A stretch of DNA of 64,000 bases from Oceanobacillus sp. Castelsardo (GCF_001659985.1 NZ_LYCS01000001.1:310001-374000), one strand, 5' to 3'; numbered from the stretch's first letter, positions 44,998 to 53,933 are shown. The notes: a model not told the origin generated them from the sequence alone. Numbers and translations are program-made.

Positions 44998-45639
44998 TTA
45001 TCTCTGTTTTGAAGGAAAAATCGTATAGGACCATGAATATATAAAATCGATAATAAACACTAATCCCCAAACCATAGAAATCCCATATAACGTTTCATTG
45101 GAGTATGGTGTTTCTTCAACATTTTCAGTACCTACCCACGATAAGTCTGTTAAATAGGCTAACGCTTGTTCCATACTATCTAGGCTATAAGACAAAAATA
45201 TCAATTGTGCAATCATAAAAAGCAGAAAATGAATCATAGAACTATAACGATATTTTTTAGCAATATACCTAGGATCCTTTTGTTTCTTTATCACGTATTT
45301 ATCTCTTTCCGTCAGTAGATCTATTCCTCGCCAATTCCCTATTTTTAAACGCATCCAACGATCAAGCTTCTTGAAATCACTAATCCCAAACGTACAGGCA
45401 TAAATAAGAAATATCGTAATGATGATTTGAAATGTAGAAAATTCACCTGTTTCCATATAAATAAAAAATGCTAAACCAGCTTCCAAGAATAGTAATAAAA
45501 TAAAAACAAATAAAAAAGATAAGCTTAATTTCTGTTTGTTAAATCCATAACGAACAATACCAAATAACAAAATGAAAACTACTGATAAAACTTCCACTAA
45601 AATAAATATTTCCCACTGGTATCTCAAAATAACATCCAT
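44998..45639 (-). CDS. Integral membrane protein, unknown
   Basis: 213 aa from the ATG at 45639. Five membrane helices: WEIFILVEVLSVVFILLFGI, LSLSFLFVFILLLFLEAGLAF, FQIIITIFLIYACTFGI, MIHFLLFMIAQLIFLSYSL and GISMVWGLVFIIDFIYSW. Between helices 3 and 4 lies a basic cytoplasmic loop of about 45 residues (KKLDRWMRLKIGNWRGIDLL). No known family recognised. Confidence 0.75.
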   Translation of the reverse strand: MDVILRYQWEIFILVEVLSVVFILLFGIVRYGFNKQKLSLSFLFVFILLLFLEAGLAFFIYMETGEFSTFQIIITIFLIYACTFGISDFKKLDRWMRLKIGNWRGIDLLTERDKYVIKKQKDPRYIAKKYRYSSMIHFLLFMIAQLIFLSYSLDSMEQALAYLTDLSWVGTENVEETPYSNETLYGISMVWGLVFIIDFIYSWSYTIFPSKQR

Positions 45640-46030
45640 TTTTACTTCCACCCTTTATATATAAAGTCCATACATATCCGAAGTATATAGTTACATCATA
45701 TATATGTCAATGATTAAACTGAAAATTCTGATAACCCACTTTTAACATATTACATACGAAAATTTCCCTGTTAAAAATTTTTTTAATCGAAAAACAGTGT
45801 GGAAATCAACATATCGCACTTTTTGTATCAATAGCTCAAAGTATAGTAATTTAAAAATTTTGATTTAGAAAAAAATCGAATACTATAATCTTTATGCTTT
45901 AGCATTCGAATAGAAATCCTATTTCTGCTTTACACCGCAAGAACCGAATACTTATTATTAAGCGTTTTAACAATGCTGCCTATGTAGTATTACAGGGGGA
46001 TTTTAAAAGCAAAAGAATATAGCTTTTCAG
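45640..46030. other. AT-rich intergenic region, nothing recognised
   Basis: No open frame with a ribosome site and no clear hairpin. It should hold the promoter of the membrane protein gene. Confidence 0.4.
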
Positions 46031-46276
46031 CTAATTAGTCTCAGTACTTAACACTTCTAGCATACGAACTGGATCAAATCCAAAAACCCACTCCCCATTA
46101 ATGTTTGTTTGAGGAACAGTGAATCTTCGCGTTTTTCCAATCAGTTTTATCATCACTATTGGATTAAGGTCCACATTAATTTCTTTATAGTCTATATTCA
46201 TATTGGTCAAAAAGTCCCTAACCATACCACATACCGGACACATTGTGGTGGTATAAAGTATTACATCTTCATTCAT
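46031..46276 (-). CDS. Glutaredoxin-like protein
   Basis: 81 aa thioredoxin-fold protein. Active site TTTMCPVCGMVRDFL (C-x-x-C), cis-Pro region RFTVPQTNINGEWVFGF, as in NrdH/YruB-type small redoxins. Acts in thiol-disulfide exchange; the partner is unknown. Placed after the rhodanese operon on the same strand but separated from it by the tandem array and a hairpin, so probably transcribed on its own. An association with sulfur redox is suggestive only. Confidence 0.82.
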   Translation of the reverse strand: MNEDVILYTTTMCPVCGMVRDFLTNMNIDYKEINVDLNPIVMIKLIGKTRRFTVPQTNINGEWVFGFDPVRMLEVLSTETN

Positions 46277-46313
46277 ACTGCATAGCCTCTATTTCAAATA
46301 TTTATTTTAGAAA

Positions 46314-46340
46314 AGCAGTCCCGTCATTGGTGGGACTGCT
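46314..46340 (-). terminator. Hairpin upstream of the glutaredoxin gene
   Basis: AGCAGTCCC and GGGACTGCT with a T run on the minus strand. It could end the long sulfur operon transcript. Confidence 0.6.
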
Positions 46341-46521
46341 TATGGTATTACCTACTTTTATTAAAACTGACACTGCAAATCAAAAAAAAATTCTCTTTTT
46401 AAGTTTCTTCAAGTGATTGAATAAACTAATTAAAAATCGTTCAAGTGAGCGGTGGTAACATTTATGTTGTGCGTGCAACATGATTCAAACTTTAATTAGC
46501 ACTTTCGACTATGGAAGTTTA

Positions 46522-46957
46522 CTCTCGGTCGAATTCAACCTCTTTTCATAACCTCTCGACCGTGACAGAGCTTCTCTCGGTAGAGTTCAACCTCTTTTCA
46601 TGTCTTCTCGACCGTGACAGAGCTTCTCTCGGTAGAGTTCAACCTCTTTTCATGTCTTCTCGACCGTGACAGAGCTTCTCTCGGTAGAGTTCGACCTCTT
46701 TTCATGTCTTCTCAACCGTGATAGATCCTCTCTCGGTAGAGTTCGACTTCTTTTCATGTCTTCTCAACCGTGATAGATCCTCTCTCGGTAGAGTTCAACC
46801 TCTTTTCATGTCTTCTCGACCGTGACAGAGCTTCTCTCGGTAGAGTTCGACCTCTTTTCATGTCTTCTCAACCGTGATAGAGCTTCTCTCGGTCGAATTC
46901 AACCTCTTTTCATGTCTTCTCGACCGTGATAGAGCTTCTCTCCGTAGAGTTCAACCA
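46522..46957. repeat. Tandem array with 52-bp unit (eight full units plus a partial)
   Basis: Units begin with CTCTCGG (or CTCTCCG in the last) at 46522, 46574, 46626, 46678, 46730, 46782, 46834, 46886 and 46938, spaced exactly 52 bp. Within units CGGTCGA and TCGACCG can pair, flanked by CTCT/AGAG. Not coding. Confidence 0.95.
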
Positions 46958-46974
46958 ATAAAAGCTCCACCGCT

Positions 46975-47274
46975 TTACTCGGTATTACCACTCCAGTTAT
47001 TCATTCCACCAACCATATCCTCAACCTTATAGCCTAATGCTTCGAGAATTCCACAAGCAGCTTTACTACGGTTACCAGATTGGCATGTGATAATATAAGT
47101 TTGATTCTTATCTAATTCACCCTTGCGTAAAGCAAGTTGACCTAATGGAATATGCCTTGAACCGGGGATTTTACCGGTAACTACTTCGCTAATTTCACGA
47201 ACATCAATAACCGTTACTTCTTCCCCATTCTGAATACGTTCAGCTACCTCTTCTGGTGTTACTTTATTCGCCAC
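46975..47274 (-). CDS. Single-domain rhodanese (last gene of the sulfur operon)
   Basis: 99 aa, GTG start after AAAGGTGG. Rhodanese fold with ITVIDVREISEV-type start (EVTVIDVREIS), GSRHIPLGQL and the catalytic loop IITCQSGNRSKAA with the persulfide-forming Cys. Accepts sulfane sulfur and passes it on. Last of eight genes reading in one direction, 15 bp from its neighbour. Highly similar in plan to the rhodanese at 47693. Confidence 0.9.
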   Translation of the reverse strand: MANKVTPEEVAERIQNGEEVTVIDVREISEVVTGKIPGSRHIPLGQLALRKGELDKNQTYIITCQSGNRSKAACGILEALGYKVEDMVGGMNNWSGNTE

Positions 47275-47289
47275 GGTCTTCCACCTTTC

Positions 47290-47649
47290 TTATAGCCAAG
47301 CACTCATGCCACCCTTAACATTGTAGATCTTATCAAAGCCTTGTTTCTTAAGAAATTTTGCCGCCTTTGCACTTCTCATTCCACTTTGACAGATAACAAC
47401 GACCTCTTTTTCCTTATCCAGTTTATCTATTTTGTTACCCAAATTTGATAAAGGAATATTTTCAAAAGGTTTGCGGTGATTTGCTTTATATTCACCAGGC
47501 GTACGAACGTCAATAAATTGTACTTTGTTATCCTTGAATTTATCTTTTGCTTCTTGAACACTTATATTCGTAATGCCTTTAACTGGCATAAATCGATTAA
47601 TTAAAAATGCAATAACGATAATTAAAAATATCCATTGTATGATATCCAT
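47290..47649 (-). CDS. Membrane-anchored rhodanese
   Basis: 119 aa. One N-terminal helix (MDIIQWIFLIIVIAFLINRF) fixes the domain to the membrane. Then NISVQEAKDKF, QFIDVRTPGEYKANH and the active-site loop VVICQSGMRSAKAA. It resembles YqhL/YtwF-type rhodaneses. Position in the operon suggests sulfur transfer near the TauE-type exporter (inference). Confidence 0.9.
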   Translation of the reverse strand: MDIIQWIFLIIVIAFLINRFMPVKGITNISVQEAKDKFKDNKVQFIDVRTPGEYKANHRKPFENIPLSNLGNKIDKLDKEKEVVVICQSGMRSAKAAKFLKKQGFDKIYNVKGGMSAWL

Positions 47650-47692
47650 TATTATGCTCCTATTTCGTGATAGTTTAATAGAAATGAAGTAT

Positions 47693-47989
47693 TTACTCTA
47701 TTTCTCCTTCCCAGTCAAGCATGCCCCCTACCATATTTGTCACATCATAACCATTTTGGATTAATAATTGACATGCATTACCACTTCTACCACCTGAGCG
47801 GCATACCATGAAGTAATGTTCATTTTTATTTAACTCATCTAGGCGTTCCGGAATTTGGGCTAGTGGGATATGTTTTGCGCCACGGATTTTACCAGTAGCG
47901 ACTTCCTCATCTTCTCTAACGTCAATAATATTCAGTTTTTCACCTGAAGCTAACTTTTGTTCTAATTCTTTTGCTGTAATTTCTTTCAT
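47693..47989 (-). CDS. Single-domain rhodanese
   Basis: 98 aa from the ATG at 47989, which has GGAGG upstream; a longer TTG start would lie in that site. NIIDVREDEEVATGKIRGAK then HIPLAQIPERL and the loop FMVCRSGGRSGNA with the catalytic Cys. It is a paralogue of 46975-47274, pointing to duplication in the operon. Confidence 0.9.
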   Translation of the reverse strand: MKEITAKELEQKLASGEKLNIIDVREDEEVATGKIRGAKHIPLAQIPERLDELNKNEHYFMVCRSGGRSGNACQLLIQNGYDVTNMVGGMLDWEGEIE

Positions 47990-48112
47990 TTTAAATACCT
48001 CCAATTACTTAATTTTAATATGAATTACATGGACTTATCTATATTTTAAAAGTAAATCTATCACTTTGTTAAAAAAATTTCTGTATAATGACTTCTCTTT
48101 GCAACATGTCAC

Positions 48113-48892
48113 CTACATTAAAATATCAAACCAAATCTTCATTGCAGTACCCGCAATCATCAGCGCTAATACAACTTGTAAAATTCGTGTATTCGTCTTT
48201 TTGCCAACTTTTGCCCCAAGTGGTGCTGCTATGAAACTCGCTATAATCATAATTAACGCCGGCCAAAAATCTACTTGGCCAGTAACAAGTTTACCAATAC
48301 TTCCCCCAATAGAAGAAATAAATGTAACGGCTAGACTTGTTGCAATGGTCATGCGTGTTGGTATGTGTAGTATCGTTAACATGATAGGTACGAGTAAGAA
48401 TCCTCCTGCTGCACCAACGATTCCTGAACCGATTCCAACGATTAACGCTAGTATTGCTGCCAGTGGCTTATTAAATGTCACTTCATCTAGTCGCTTATCA
48501 TCTACTTGCTTTCTCGGAACAAACATCATGACAGCGGCAATTAATGCCAAAATGCCATAAACAACATTAACAGCCTCTTCTGATAATAGACTTGATCCAT
48601 AGCTACCGATAAGACTACCAATAATAATAGCTCCGCCCATATATAGAATCAGTTGTTTATTTAAATAACCACCTTTACGGTATGCCCATACCCCTATAAG
48701 CGAACTAAATAAAACTTCTATAGCACTAATACCCGAAACCTCATGCGCTGTAAAAGCCGCCAATCCAAACATAGGTGGGATATACAGCAACAATGGATAT
48801 TTAACGATTGCCCCGCCAATTCCTAACATTCCCGATAAAAATGAACCTATAAAACCAAGGCCAAAAATGACAATAAAAAACGTCAGATCCAT
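48113..48892 (-). CDS. TauE/SafE-family sulfite or organosulfur exporter
   Basis: 259 aa, eight membrane helices in two halves, each with the family's glycine-rich start: LGFIGSFLSGMLGIGGAIVKYP (about 12-33) and GIGSGIVGAAGGFLLVPIML (about 155-174). TauE proteins move sulfite, sulfoacetate or related anions. In cst loci the TauE gene is thought to export sulfite or thiosulfate produced from persulfides. AGAAGGA lies before the ATG. Confidence 0.9.
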   Translation of the reverse strand: MDLTFFIVIFGLGFIGSFLSGMLGIGGAIVKYPLLLYIPPMFGLAAFTAHEVSGISAIEVLFSSLIGVWAYRKGGYLNKQLILYMGGAIIIGSLIGSYGSSLLSEEAVNVVYGILALIAAVMMFVPRKQVDDKRLDEVTFNKPLAAILALIVGIGSGIVGAAGGFLLVPIMLTILHIPTRMTIATSLAVTFISSIGGSIGKLVTGQVDFWPALIMIIASFIAAPLGAKVGKKTNTRILQVVLALMIAGTAMKIWFDILM

Positions 48893-48944
48893 TCGTATAT
48901 CCTTCTTTCTATCTAATGAAAGTCATTACTACTCGCCTATTTAA

Positions 48945-49172
48945 TTATGCTTTTTGAATATGGAAGATAATAACATCAGCTTCTTCTCTTTGATTGATTA
49001 TGGAGTGACCTCCCGATTTTGCCCATGCTGGAATATCATTTAATGCACCTTTATCTGTTACTTGTACTTCTAATACTTCACCAGTATTAATAGCATCCAT
49101 TGCTTTTTTCGTTCTAACAATTGGCATTGGACATGCTAATCCTTTTGCATCTAATGTTTTTGTAATGTTCAT
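48945..49172 (-). CDS. TusA-family sulfurtransferase
   Basis: 75 aa from the ATG at 49172 (GGAGG upstream). Family signature LDAKGLACPMPIVRTKKAMD with the sulfur-carrying Cys, then VQVTDKGALNDIPAWAKSGG. A small sulfur-relay protein of the TusA/SirA type. Its N-terminal part is closely similar to the TusA half of the fusion at 50862, so both may carry sulfur between the rhodaneses and the MBL enzyme. Confidence 0.92.
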   Translation of the reverse strand: MNITKTLDAKGLACPMPIVRTKKAMDAINTGEVLEVQVTDKGALNDIPAWAKSGGHSIINQREEADVIIFHIQKA

Positions 49173-49241
49173 TTGATTTACCTCCACTGTAGTTTTTTTC
49201 TAAACTGCGCCTTTTCTTGATTCAACGCTGATTAACTTCAA

Positions 49242-50369
49242 TTAGCGAACCGCACAACGATTTGGTCCAATTTCCATTTCGGTTTGTTCGTCATGATCAG
49301 GAGTAATTTTCCCCATGTTTACTTGACGAATTTTTTCATATGCATTTGGCTGTGGTGGTAGATTATCTGTAACCGTACGACGGAATTCTTCTTCGTCCTC
49401 GATGTTAAGACCATGGTTTTGTTTAAATAGGTCTCCTAGTCTTCTAGCTACGGTACCATCTTCATTTAATTCATCAATAATCATGAAATGTGCAGGTAAT
49501 ACTACTAAGTCTACTGCTAGTTCACGATAACGGGAATATAATGTTTCTCGTAGATCACCAACCCAATCTTCTGCAAGTCCTGCTAAATCTGGACGACCAA
49601 TAGAGTCGATAAATAAAATATCACCTGTTAATAAAAATTGATTGTCAATAACAAATGAAGTAGAACCAATCGTATGACCAGGTGAGTATAGGGCATTTAC
49701 ATCAATTTGAGATGAACCAATCGTAACATGTAAGCCATCTGTTAATGCTGTATAATCAAACACTACTTCAGTCGCATCTTTTGGTGGTAAATAGTAGGTT
49801 GCGCCTGTTGCTGCAGCAATTTGACGTCCACCTGAAATATGATCTGCGTGTAAATGTGTATCAAAGACATGTTTAATTTCCACACCCTTAACTTTCGCAA
49901 AGCTTGTAAATACATCCGTGAAGCGAACTGCATCAATAATTGCAGCTTCCCCTTCCGAAATCACCATATAGGATAGGCAACCTTTACCAAGGCGAACAAA
50001 TTGGTATAGTTCACCACCATTTTCTAAATCAGCCACTTTGATTGGTTCTAAGTAGCTACTCCAAGCCTTCATTCCACCTTCAAGATAGGCTACTTCACGT
50101 CCCTCTTCTGATAACATTTCAGCTACCATAATAGAAGATCCTTCTTTCGCACATACGACTAGAACTTCTTTATCCATTGGAAGCTTAGGTAGGATTTCTT
50201 CTACACCATCTAATAATTCAAAGTAAGGAATATTTAAATACTCAAATTTATGTCCTTCTATTTTCCAATCGTTAAAAGCATCTGGATTACGTACGTCTAA
50301 AATAAATAATTCTTCATTATCAATTACTTTTCGAGCTACTTTTGCTGCAGTCCATTTATTTACAGTCAT
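49242..50369 (-). CDS. Rhodanese-MBL fusion, CstB/persulfide dioxygenase-like
   Basis: 375 aa. Residues 8-112 form a rhodanese domain ([28 protein letters not shown] with Cys, YLEGGMKAW). Residues about 120-300 form a metallo-beta-lactamase domain with [25 protein letters not shown] and [16 protein letters not shown], the iron site of ETHE1/CstB persulfide dioxygenases. S. aureus CstB has the two activities in another domain order plus extra sequence; here the rhodanese comes first. It would oxidise low-molecular-weight persulfides to sulfite and thiosulfate. AAGGGGGT precedes the ATG. Confidence 0.88.
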   Translation of the reverse strand: MTVNKWTAAKVARKVIDNEELFILDVRNPDAFNDWKIEGHKFEYLNIPYFELLDGVEEILPKLPMDKEVLVVCAKEGSSIMVAEMLSEEGREVAYLEGGMKAWSSYLEPIKVADLENGGELYQFVRLGKGCLSYMVISEGEAAIIDAVRFTDVFTSFAKVKGVEIKHVFDTHLHADHISGGRQIAAATGATYYLPPKDATEVVFDYTALTDGLHVTIGSSQIDVNALYSPGHTIGSTSFVIDNQFLLTGDILFIDSIGRPDLAGLAEDWVGDLRETLYSRYRELAVDLVVLPAHFMIIDELNEDGTVARRLGDLFKQNHGLNIEDEEEFRRTVTDNLPPQPNAYEKIRQVNMGKITPDHDEQTEMEIGPNRCAVR

Positions 50370-50452
50370 TTAAACAATTACCCCCTTAGGTATATTTCTG
50401 TTAATTTTTTTGCAGTGGAGAATCCCCCACTGCATGATGTTTTTCAAATCAA

Positions 50453-50848
50453 TTAGAAAGTTAATGTCGGTGCTGCATCTTTCGCATATTCTAGGAATGT
50501 TACCGCTCCACCAACTTCGATTCCATCCACGAAATCTTCTTTCGTAAGACCCATAACATCCATAGTCATTTGGCAAGCAATAAATTTAACCCCAAGCTCT
50601 TGAGCCATCTCTACTAGTTGTGGAATAGTAGGAACGTTTGCTTTTTCAAACCCTTCAGCAAAATGTTCTTTACCTGCTGGCATTTCTAATGCATGCATTC
50701 CTTGTTTGTGAATTAAGTTTAATCCTTCAAAAGTGAAAAAGATTTGTACCTCTTTTTCTGAAGCTGCTGCTGCCGTTGCGATATTGAATACTTTGTATGC
50801 ATCAAACATTCCACCGTTTGCTGCGATAATTGCTACTTTATTTGACAT
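50453..50848 (-). CDS. DsrE/DsrF-family sulfur carrier protein
   Basis: 131 aa from the ATG at 50848 with AGGAGG upstream. VAIIAANGGMFDAYKVFNIA, then VQIFFTFEGLNLIHKQGMHA and KFIACQMTMDVMGLTKEDF with the conserved Cys that carries sulfur in DsrE-like proteins. Such DsrE proteins are part of staphylococcal and enterococcal persulfide loci. Second gene of the operon, 13 bp after the TusA-rhodanese fusion. Confidence 0.9.
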   Translation of the reverse strand: MSNKVAIIAANGGMFDAYKVFNIATAAAASEKEVQIFFTFEGLNLIHKQGMHALEMPAGKEHFAEGFEKANVPTIPQLVEMAQELGVKFIACQMTMDVMGLTKEDFVDGIEVGGAVTFLEYAKDAAPTLTF

Positions 50849-50861
50849 AATTAAATTCCTC

Positions 50862-51413
50862 CTAGACTTCTTTTGATATTTTACCGTTCCACTCATTCAT
50901 ACCTGGTAGAACGTTATAAACTTTCGTAAAACCATTGTTAGCTAAAAGTTGTGCCGCCAAATCAGAACGTCTTCCTGTACGGCAAATCACATATAATTCT
51001 TTCTCTTTATCCAATTCGTCCATGCGAGATTCTAATTCTCCCATTGGAATAGAAATGGCACCTTCCATATGACCAAATGCATATTCCGCTGCTTCGCGTA
51101 CATCTAGAATGAATCCATCACGTGATTCCAGTTCGTCAAGTGACACAGTGTGTTCAAATGTTTTTTCCACTTCCAGCTCATTCGAACCTTTGCGAATGTA
51201 ATGGTAGAGTACTTCGCCATCTTCCACTGTTCCTAAATATTGGTGTCCGACAGAACTTGCCCAAGCAGCTAAATCTGCTTTTGACCCTTTGTCAGTTGCT
51301 TGAATTTCCAATACTTGACCTTCTTCCAAATCAGTGATTGCTTTTTTTGTTTTTACAATCGGCATTGGACATGCAAGACCTTTTGCATCAAGCTGAAGAT
51401 TTGTTTGAATCAT
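50862..51413 (-). CDS. TusA-rhodanese fusion (CstA-like), first gene of the sulfur operon
   Basis: 183 aa from the ATG at 51413 (GGGGGG seven bases upstream). Residues 1-75 are TusA-like (LDAKGLACPMPIVKTKKAIT, ATDKGSKADLAAWASSVG); residues about 88-180 are rhodanese (DGFILDVREAAEYAFGHMEG, LYVICRTGRRSDLAAQLL). The order TusA-rhodanese is that of CstA minus its DsrE part, which here is a separate next gene. Multidomain persulfide transferase taking sulfane sulfur from persulfides to downstream carriers. Directly controlled by the promoter/operator at 51518. Confidence 0.9.
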   Translation of the reverse strand: MIQTNLQLDAKGLACPMPIVKTKKAITDLEEGQVLEIQATDKGSKADLAAWASSVGHQYLGTVEDGEVLYHYIRKGSNELEVEKTFEHTVSLDELESRDGFILDVREAAEYAFGHMEGAISIPMGELESRMDELDKEKELYVICRTGRRSDLAAQLLANNGFTKVYNVLPGMNEWNGKISKEV

Positions 51414-51517
51414 ACAATTACCCCCCAAGGTATTATTTCAACTAAAAAAAATGAATGGTTGATATTTATTTAAATATTTTCCACTGATTTCATCCGTGTA
51501 AATCAACTACATGTCTT

Positions 51518-51546
51518 ATAATATACCCCAAGGGGTAAAAAGTCAA
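51518..51546 (-). promoter_or_regulatory. Promoter of the sulfur operon with CstR/CsoR-like operator in the spacer
   Basis: Minus strand: TTGACT (51546-51541), 17-bp spacer, TATTAT (51523-51518). The spacer is filled by the palindrome TACCCC-TT-GGGGTA (51524-51537), the type of site bound by CsoR-family repressors such as CstR. No CsoR-family gene lies in the window. Confidence 0.82.
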
Positions 51547-51671
51547 CCCTATTATCGATATTCTTTTTACCGTTCATTTAATCGCAACAGACATCGTTTT
51601 TTTTCCAGCTTTCTAGCTCTTTCCCATCATATCTTACTAGATAATTTTAAAATTTGGTTAGGGGAATAGTA

Positions 51672-51923
51672 AAGTGAAACTCATTCAGTCGGGGTTTTCT
51701 TTCATCCCACCAACTGAATGATAGTTGAGCTTATCAGGGCGCTACTGGCTGTTGTCCCCCACTTAAATTTCTTGGTTTTACTCGACTTTTGAAGTGGGGG
51801 TCTTACGAGGCACAAAACATTACAGTGGGACGAGTAATCGGAGTCCCAGGACGTGCGAGTGCTGACATTGCAATAGGACATTGCGCTTATAGTCAGCCAA
51901 GCCAGCCAGTTAAGACGTGATAA
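51672..51923. repeat. Structured intergenic repeat, family B copy 2 with an insertion
   Basis: Same framework as 28157-28308 (GTGAAACTC, GGGGTTTTCTT, ATCAGGGCGC, ACTGGCTGTTGTCCCCCACTT, GAAGTGGGGGTCTTAC, CCAGTTAAG). Between GTCTTAC and the closing arm lies an extra stretch of roughly 100 bp that includes a hairpin TGGGAC/GTCCCA shared with family C copy 2. Confidence 0.75.
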
Positions 51924-52050
51924 AAAGAGACCATGATAATTCTTAAAAAAATATTTAATGCTAGAATGTGTTTATTTTCATAGATTAATTCCCAAATATG
52001 AAAAAAACCTCATAAGTGTTGGCAATCAACATTTATGAAGTTTCATAAAC

Positions 52051-53337
52051 TTATTCCATTTCTTTCTTATTTTGTTTACGTAACACGATTAAAATTACTG
52101 GAACTAGTAATAAAGAAACGAAGCCACTTCCTAACGATAGAACAGTAAAGCTTGAACCTGCTACGATCATACCAGATAAAGCACCGCCAGCAGCACCGGA
52201 CAATGCGATAAGAACATCAACCGTACCCTGAACTTTTGCCCGATTGGTTGGTGTAGTACCATCAACGATAAGTGCTGTTCCACTGATTAAACCAAAATTC
52301 CAACCTAGTCCTAAAAGAATTAAAGCTACAGTTAGCAGAACAATTGATTCCATAGGAGCAAAAGCAGCAAGTAATCCAGCTAGTAATAGAGTTATACCTG
52401 AGGCAATTCCCATTACCTTTCGTCCAACTTTATCTACAAGAACTCCCGTAACAAGTGACGGCAAATACATGGCCCCAATATGAAAGCCAATAACTAATCC
52501 TACTGCCGAGAGCCCGTGGCCGTGTTCCTCCATGTGTACTGGAGTCATCGTCATAACAGCAACCATCACAATTTGCGTCACTACCATAACTGTTGCACCA
52601 ATGGTTATCGTTCGTTGATTCAGTTTTGAATCATTCACTGTTTGATGATTTGTTTTCTCTTCGTTCTCATCCTTACTTTTTGAGATTGCTTGTGCAACTT
52701 TAAGTGGATCTGGGTGAAGCAAAATAAGAAACACTAACCCAGCCAACAGAAATGCAGCACCAGCTAAAATAAATGGTCCTGCTAATGCTGGTACACCAAT
52801 TGACAACGCGAAATTACCCATAACATCCACTAGGTTTGGCCCTAATACAGCACCAAATGTTGTGGATACCATTGCCATACTAATGGCAGTAGCACGTTGC
52901 TTGTCACTAGCTAAATCCGTTCCAGCATAACGAGCTTGTAAATTCGTAGCTGTACCTGCACCGTAAACTAATAAGGCGATAAAAAGAAGTACAACATTAT
53001 GAAAGATAGCGGCAAGCACAACACCTACTGCACCTAAGCCACCTGTGATAAAACCTGATGCAAGGCCAATACGACGACCATAGCGTTGAGAAAGATTTCC
53101 GACAATCAACGCTGCCCCCGCCGAACCTAACGTAAATAATGCAATAGGTAAACCAGCTAGTGTATTAGAACCTAACATATCTTCAGCAAGTAAAGCACCT
53201 ACTGTAATACCGGCTGCTAGACCAGCCCCACCAAGGATTTGAGCAATTATAATAATAACTAATGTACGTTTGTACAGTTGTTTTTGTTTTTCAGGATTAT
53301 CTATATAGCTTTGAATTTCATCTATATGTTTATCCAT
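52051..53337 (-). CDS. MFS transporter linked to the sulfur operon
   Basis: 428 aa, 12 membrane helices with a charged central loop (SKSKDENEEKTNHQTVNDSK). Motif A variant GNLSQRYGRRIGLASGF after helix 2 and LVDKVGRKVMGIAS after helix 8. GGAGGG precedes the ATG. A CstR-like operator lies between promoter and start, so it is probably induced with the persulfide genes and may export a sulfur compound or thiol; this is inference, and the substrate is unknown. Confidence 0.87.
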   Translation of the reverse strand: MDKHIDEIQSYIDNPEKQKQLYKRTLVIIIIAQILGGAGLAAGITVGALLAEDMLGSNTLAGLPIALFTLGSAGAALIVGNLSQRYGRRIGLASGFITGGLGAVGVVLAAIFHNVVLLFIALLVYGAGTATNLQARYAGTDLASDKQRATAISMAMVSTTFGAVLGPNLVDVMGNFALSIGVPALAGPFILAGAAFLLAGLVFLILLHPDPLKVAQAISKSKDENEEKTNHQTVNDSKLNQRTITIGATVMVVTQIVMVAVMTMTPVHMEEHGHGLSAVGLVIGFHIGAMYLPSLVTGVLVDKVGRKVMGIASGITLLLAGLLAAFAPMESIVLLTVALILLGLGWNFGLISGTALIVDGTTPTNRAKVQGTVDVLIALSGAAGGALSGMIVAGSSFTVLSLGSGFVSLLLVPVILIVLRKQNKKEME

Positions 53338-53370
53338 ATCTTATATCCCTCCTAAAGCAATCCACCAACA

Positions 53371-53384
53371 TACCCCTATGGGTA
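53371..53384. promoter_or_regulatory. Second CstR/CsoR-like operator
   Basis: TACCC-CTAT-GGGTA, close to the operator of the sulfur operon. It lies just downstream of the promoter at 53402-53430, in a position to block transcription. Confidence 0.72.
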
Positions 53385-53401
53385 CATCAGGAACATACTT
53401 C

Positions 53402-53430
53402 ATTATATATTTACGCAAGAAATTTTGCAA
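53402..53430 (-). promoter_or_regulatory. Promoter of the MFS gene
   Basis: Minus strand TTGCAA (53430-53425), 17 bases, TATAAT (53407-53402). Confidence 0.7.
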
Positions 53431-53434
53431 CATG

Positions 53435-53566
53435 TTATTTAGCTTTATGAATTGAAGTTGGATTTGCAGCGTCGGAAAAGATGTTGTTGCTTTTATAGTA
53501 GCTTCTATGTACATTTACTGCTTGATTATCTTGTTTTTTATTATCTTTTACTTGTTCCGGTAACAT
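53435..53566 (-). CDS. Doubtful 43-aa open frame
   Basis: MLPEQVKDNKKQDNQAVNVH then RSYYKSNNIFSDAANPTSIH. Hydrophilic, no family, weak ribosome site, beside an MFS fragment. It may be the tail of a lost gene. Confidence 0.25.
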   Translation of the reverse strand: MLPEQVKDNKKQDNQAVNVHRSYYKSNNIFSDAANPTSIHKAK

Positions 53567-53567
53567 T

Positions 53568-53745
53568 TAGCATAGCCCTAGTAAGAAACCAACAAATATT
53601 GGCAAAAATCCCCTAACCGCTCTACCAAAGTTAAAAATAGTATTTGTCGCTGTACTGAGGGTTTGTACTGGATAAAAACTACTGCTTATTAATGCTCCGT
53701 AGCTCGCAAACATACCATTTGAAAAGAATCCTACGATGGCCCCAC
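53568..53745 (-). pseudogene. Fragment of an MFS transporter gene
   Basis: About 178 bp closely matches 34494-34672 in the MFS gene at 34382. It reads GFFSNGMFASYGALISS and NTIFNFGRAVRGFLPIFVGF on the minus strand, with a small insertion in the TAIIS part. No start and no further domains. Confidence 0.85.
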
Positions 53746-53892
53746 GGATTTCGAGTAGGCGATATAATTACTAACCATACCTTTCACAGTGCCAATATGT
53801 ACGGACGCACCTAATACATGTAGCCCTTTCAGACGTATATGATCTAAACTATAATACCTCCCACTCCTATTGTTATTTAAAAAATGTTCCAT
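53731..53892 (-). CDS. Small hypothetical frame ending in debris
   Basis: 53 aa: MEHFLNNNRSGRYYSLDHIR then LKGLHVLGASVHIGTVKGMV. GAGG lies eight bases before the ATG, but its C-terminus runs into the MFS fragment, so the natural end is missing. No family recognised with confidence. Confidence 0.3.
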   Translation of the reverse strand: MEHFLNNNRSGRYYSLDHIRLKGLHVLGASVHIGTVKGMVSNYIAYSKSVGPS

Positions 53893-53897
53893 GTAAA

Positions 53898-53933
53898 AAA
53901 CCTCACAAGCCCTAGATTCAGCTAGTGAGGTTT
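53898..53933 (-). terminator. Terminator overlapping the DUF454 stop codon
   Basis: AAACCTCAC and GTGAGGTTT with a run of T on the minus strand; the stop codon of the upstream gene sits in the loop. Confidence 0.65.

Noticed and set aside
46522-46957. CRISPR array
   Set aside because: Units are joined head to tail without variable spacers and no cas genes are present; the same holds for 58609-58995.
50379-50392. TACCCCCTTAGGTA upstream of the rhodanese-MBL gene as a third CstR operator
   Set aside because: The GC-rich core is the gene's own ribosome binding site (AAGGGGGT); a similar match at 51417 is likewise a ribosome site. Symmetry is poorer than at 51524 and 53371.
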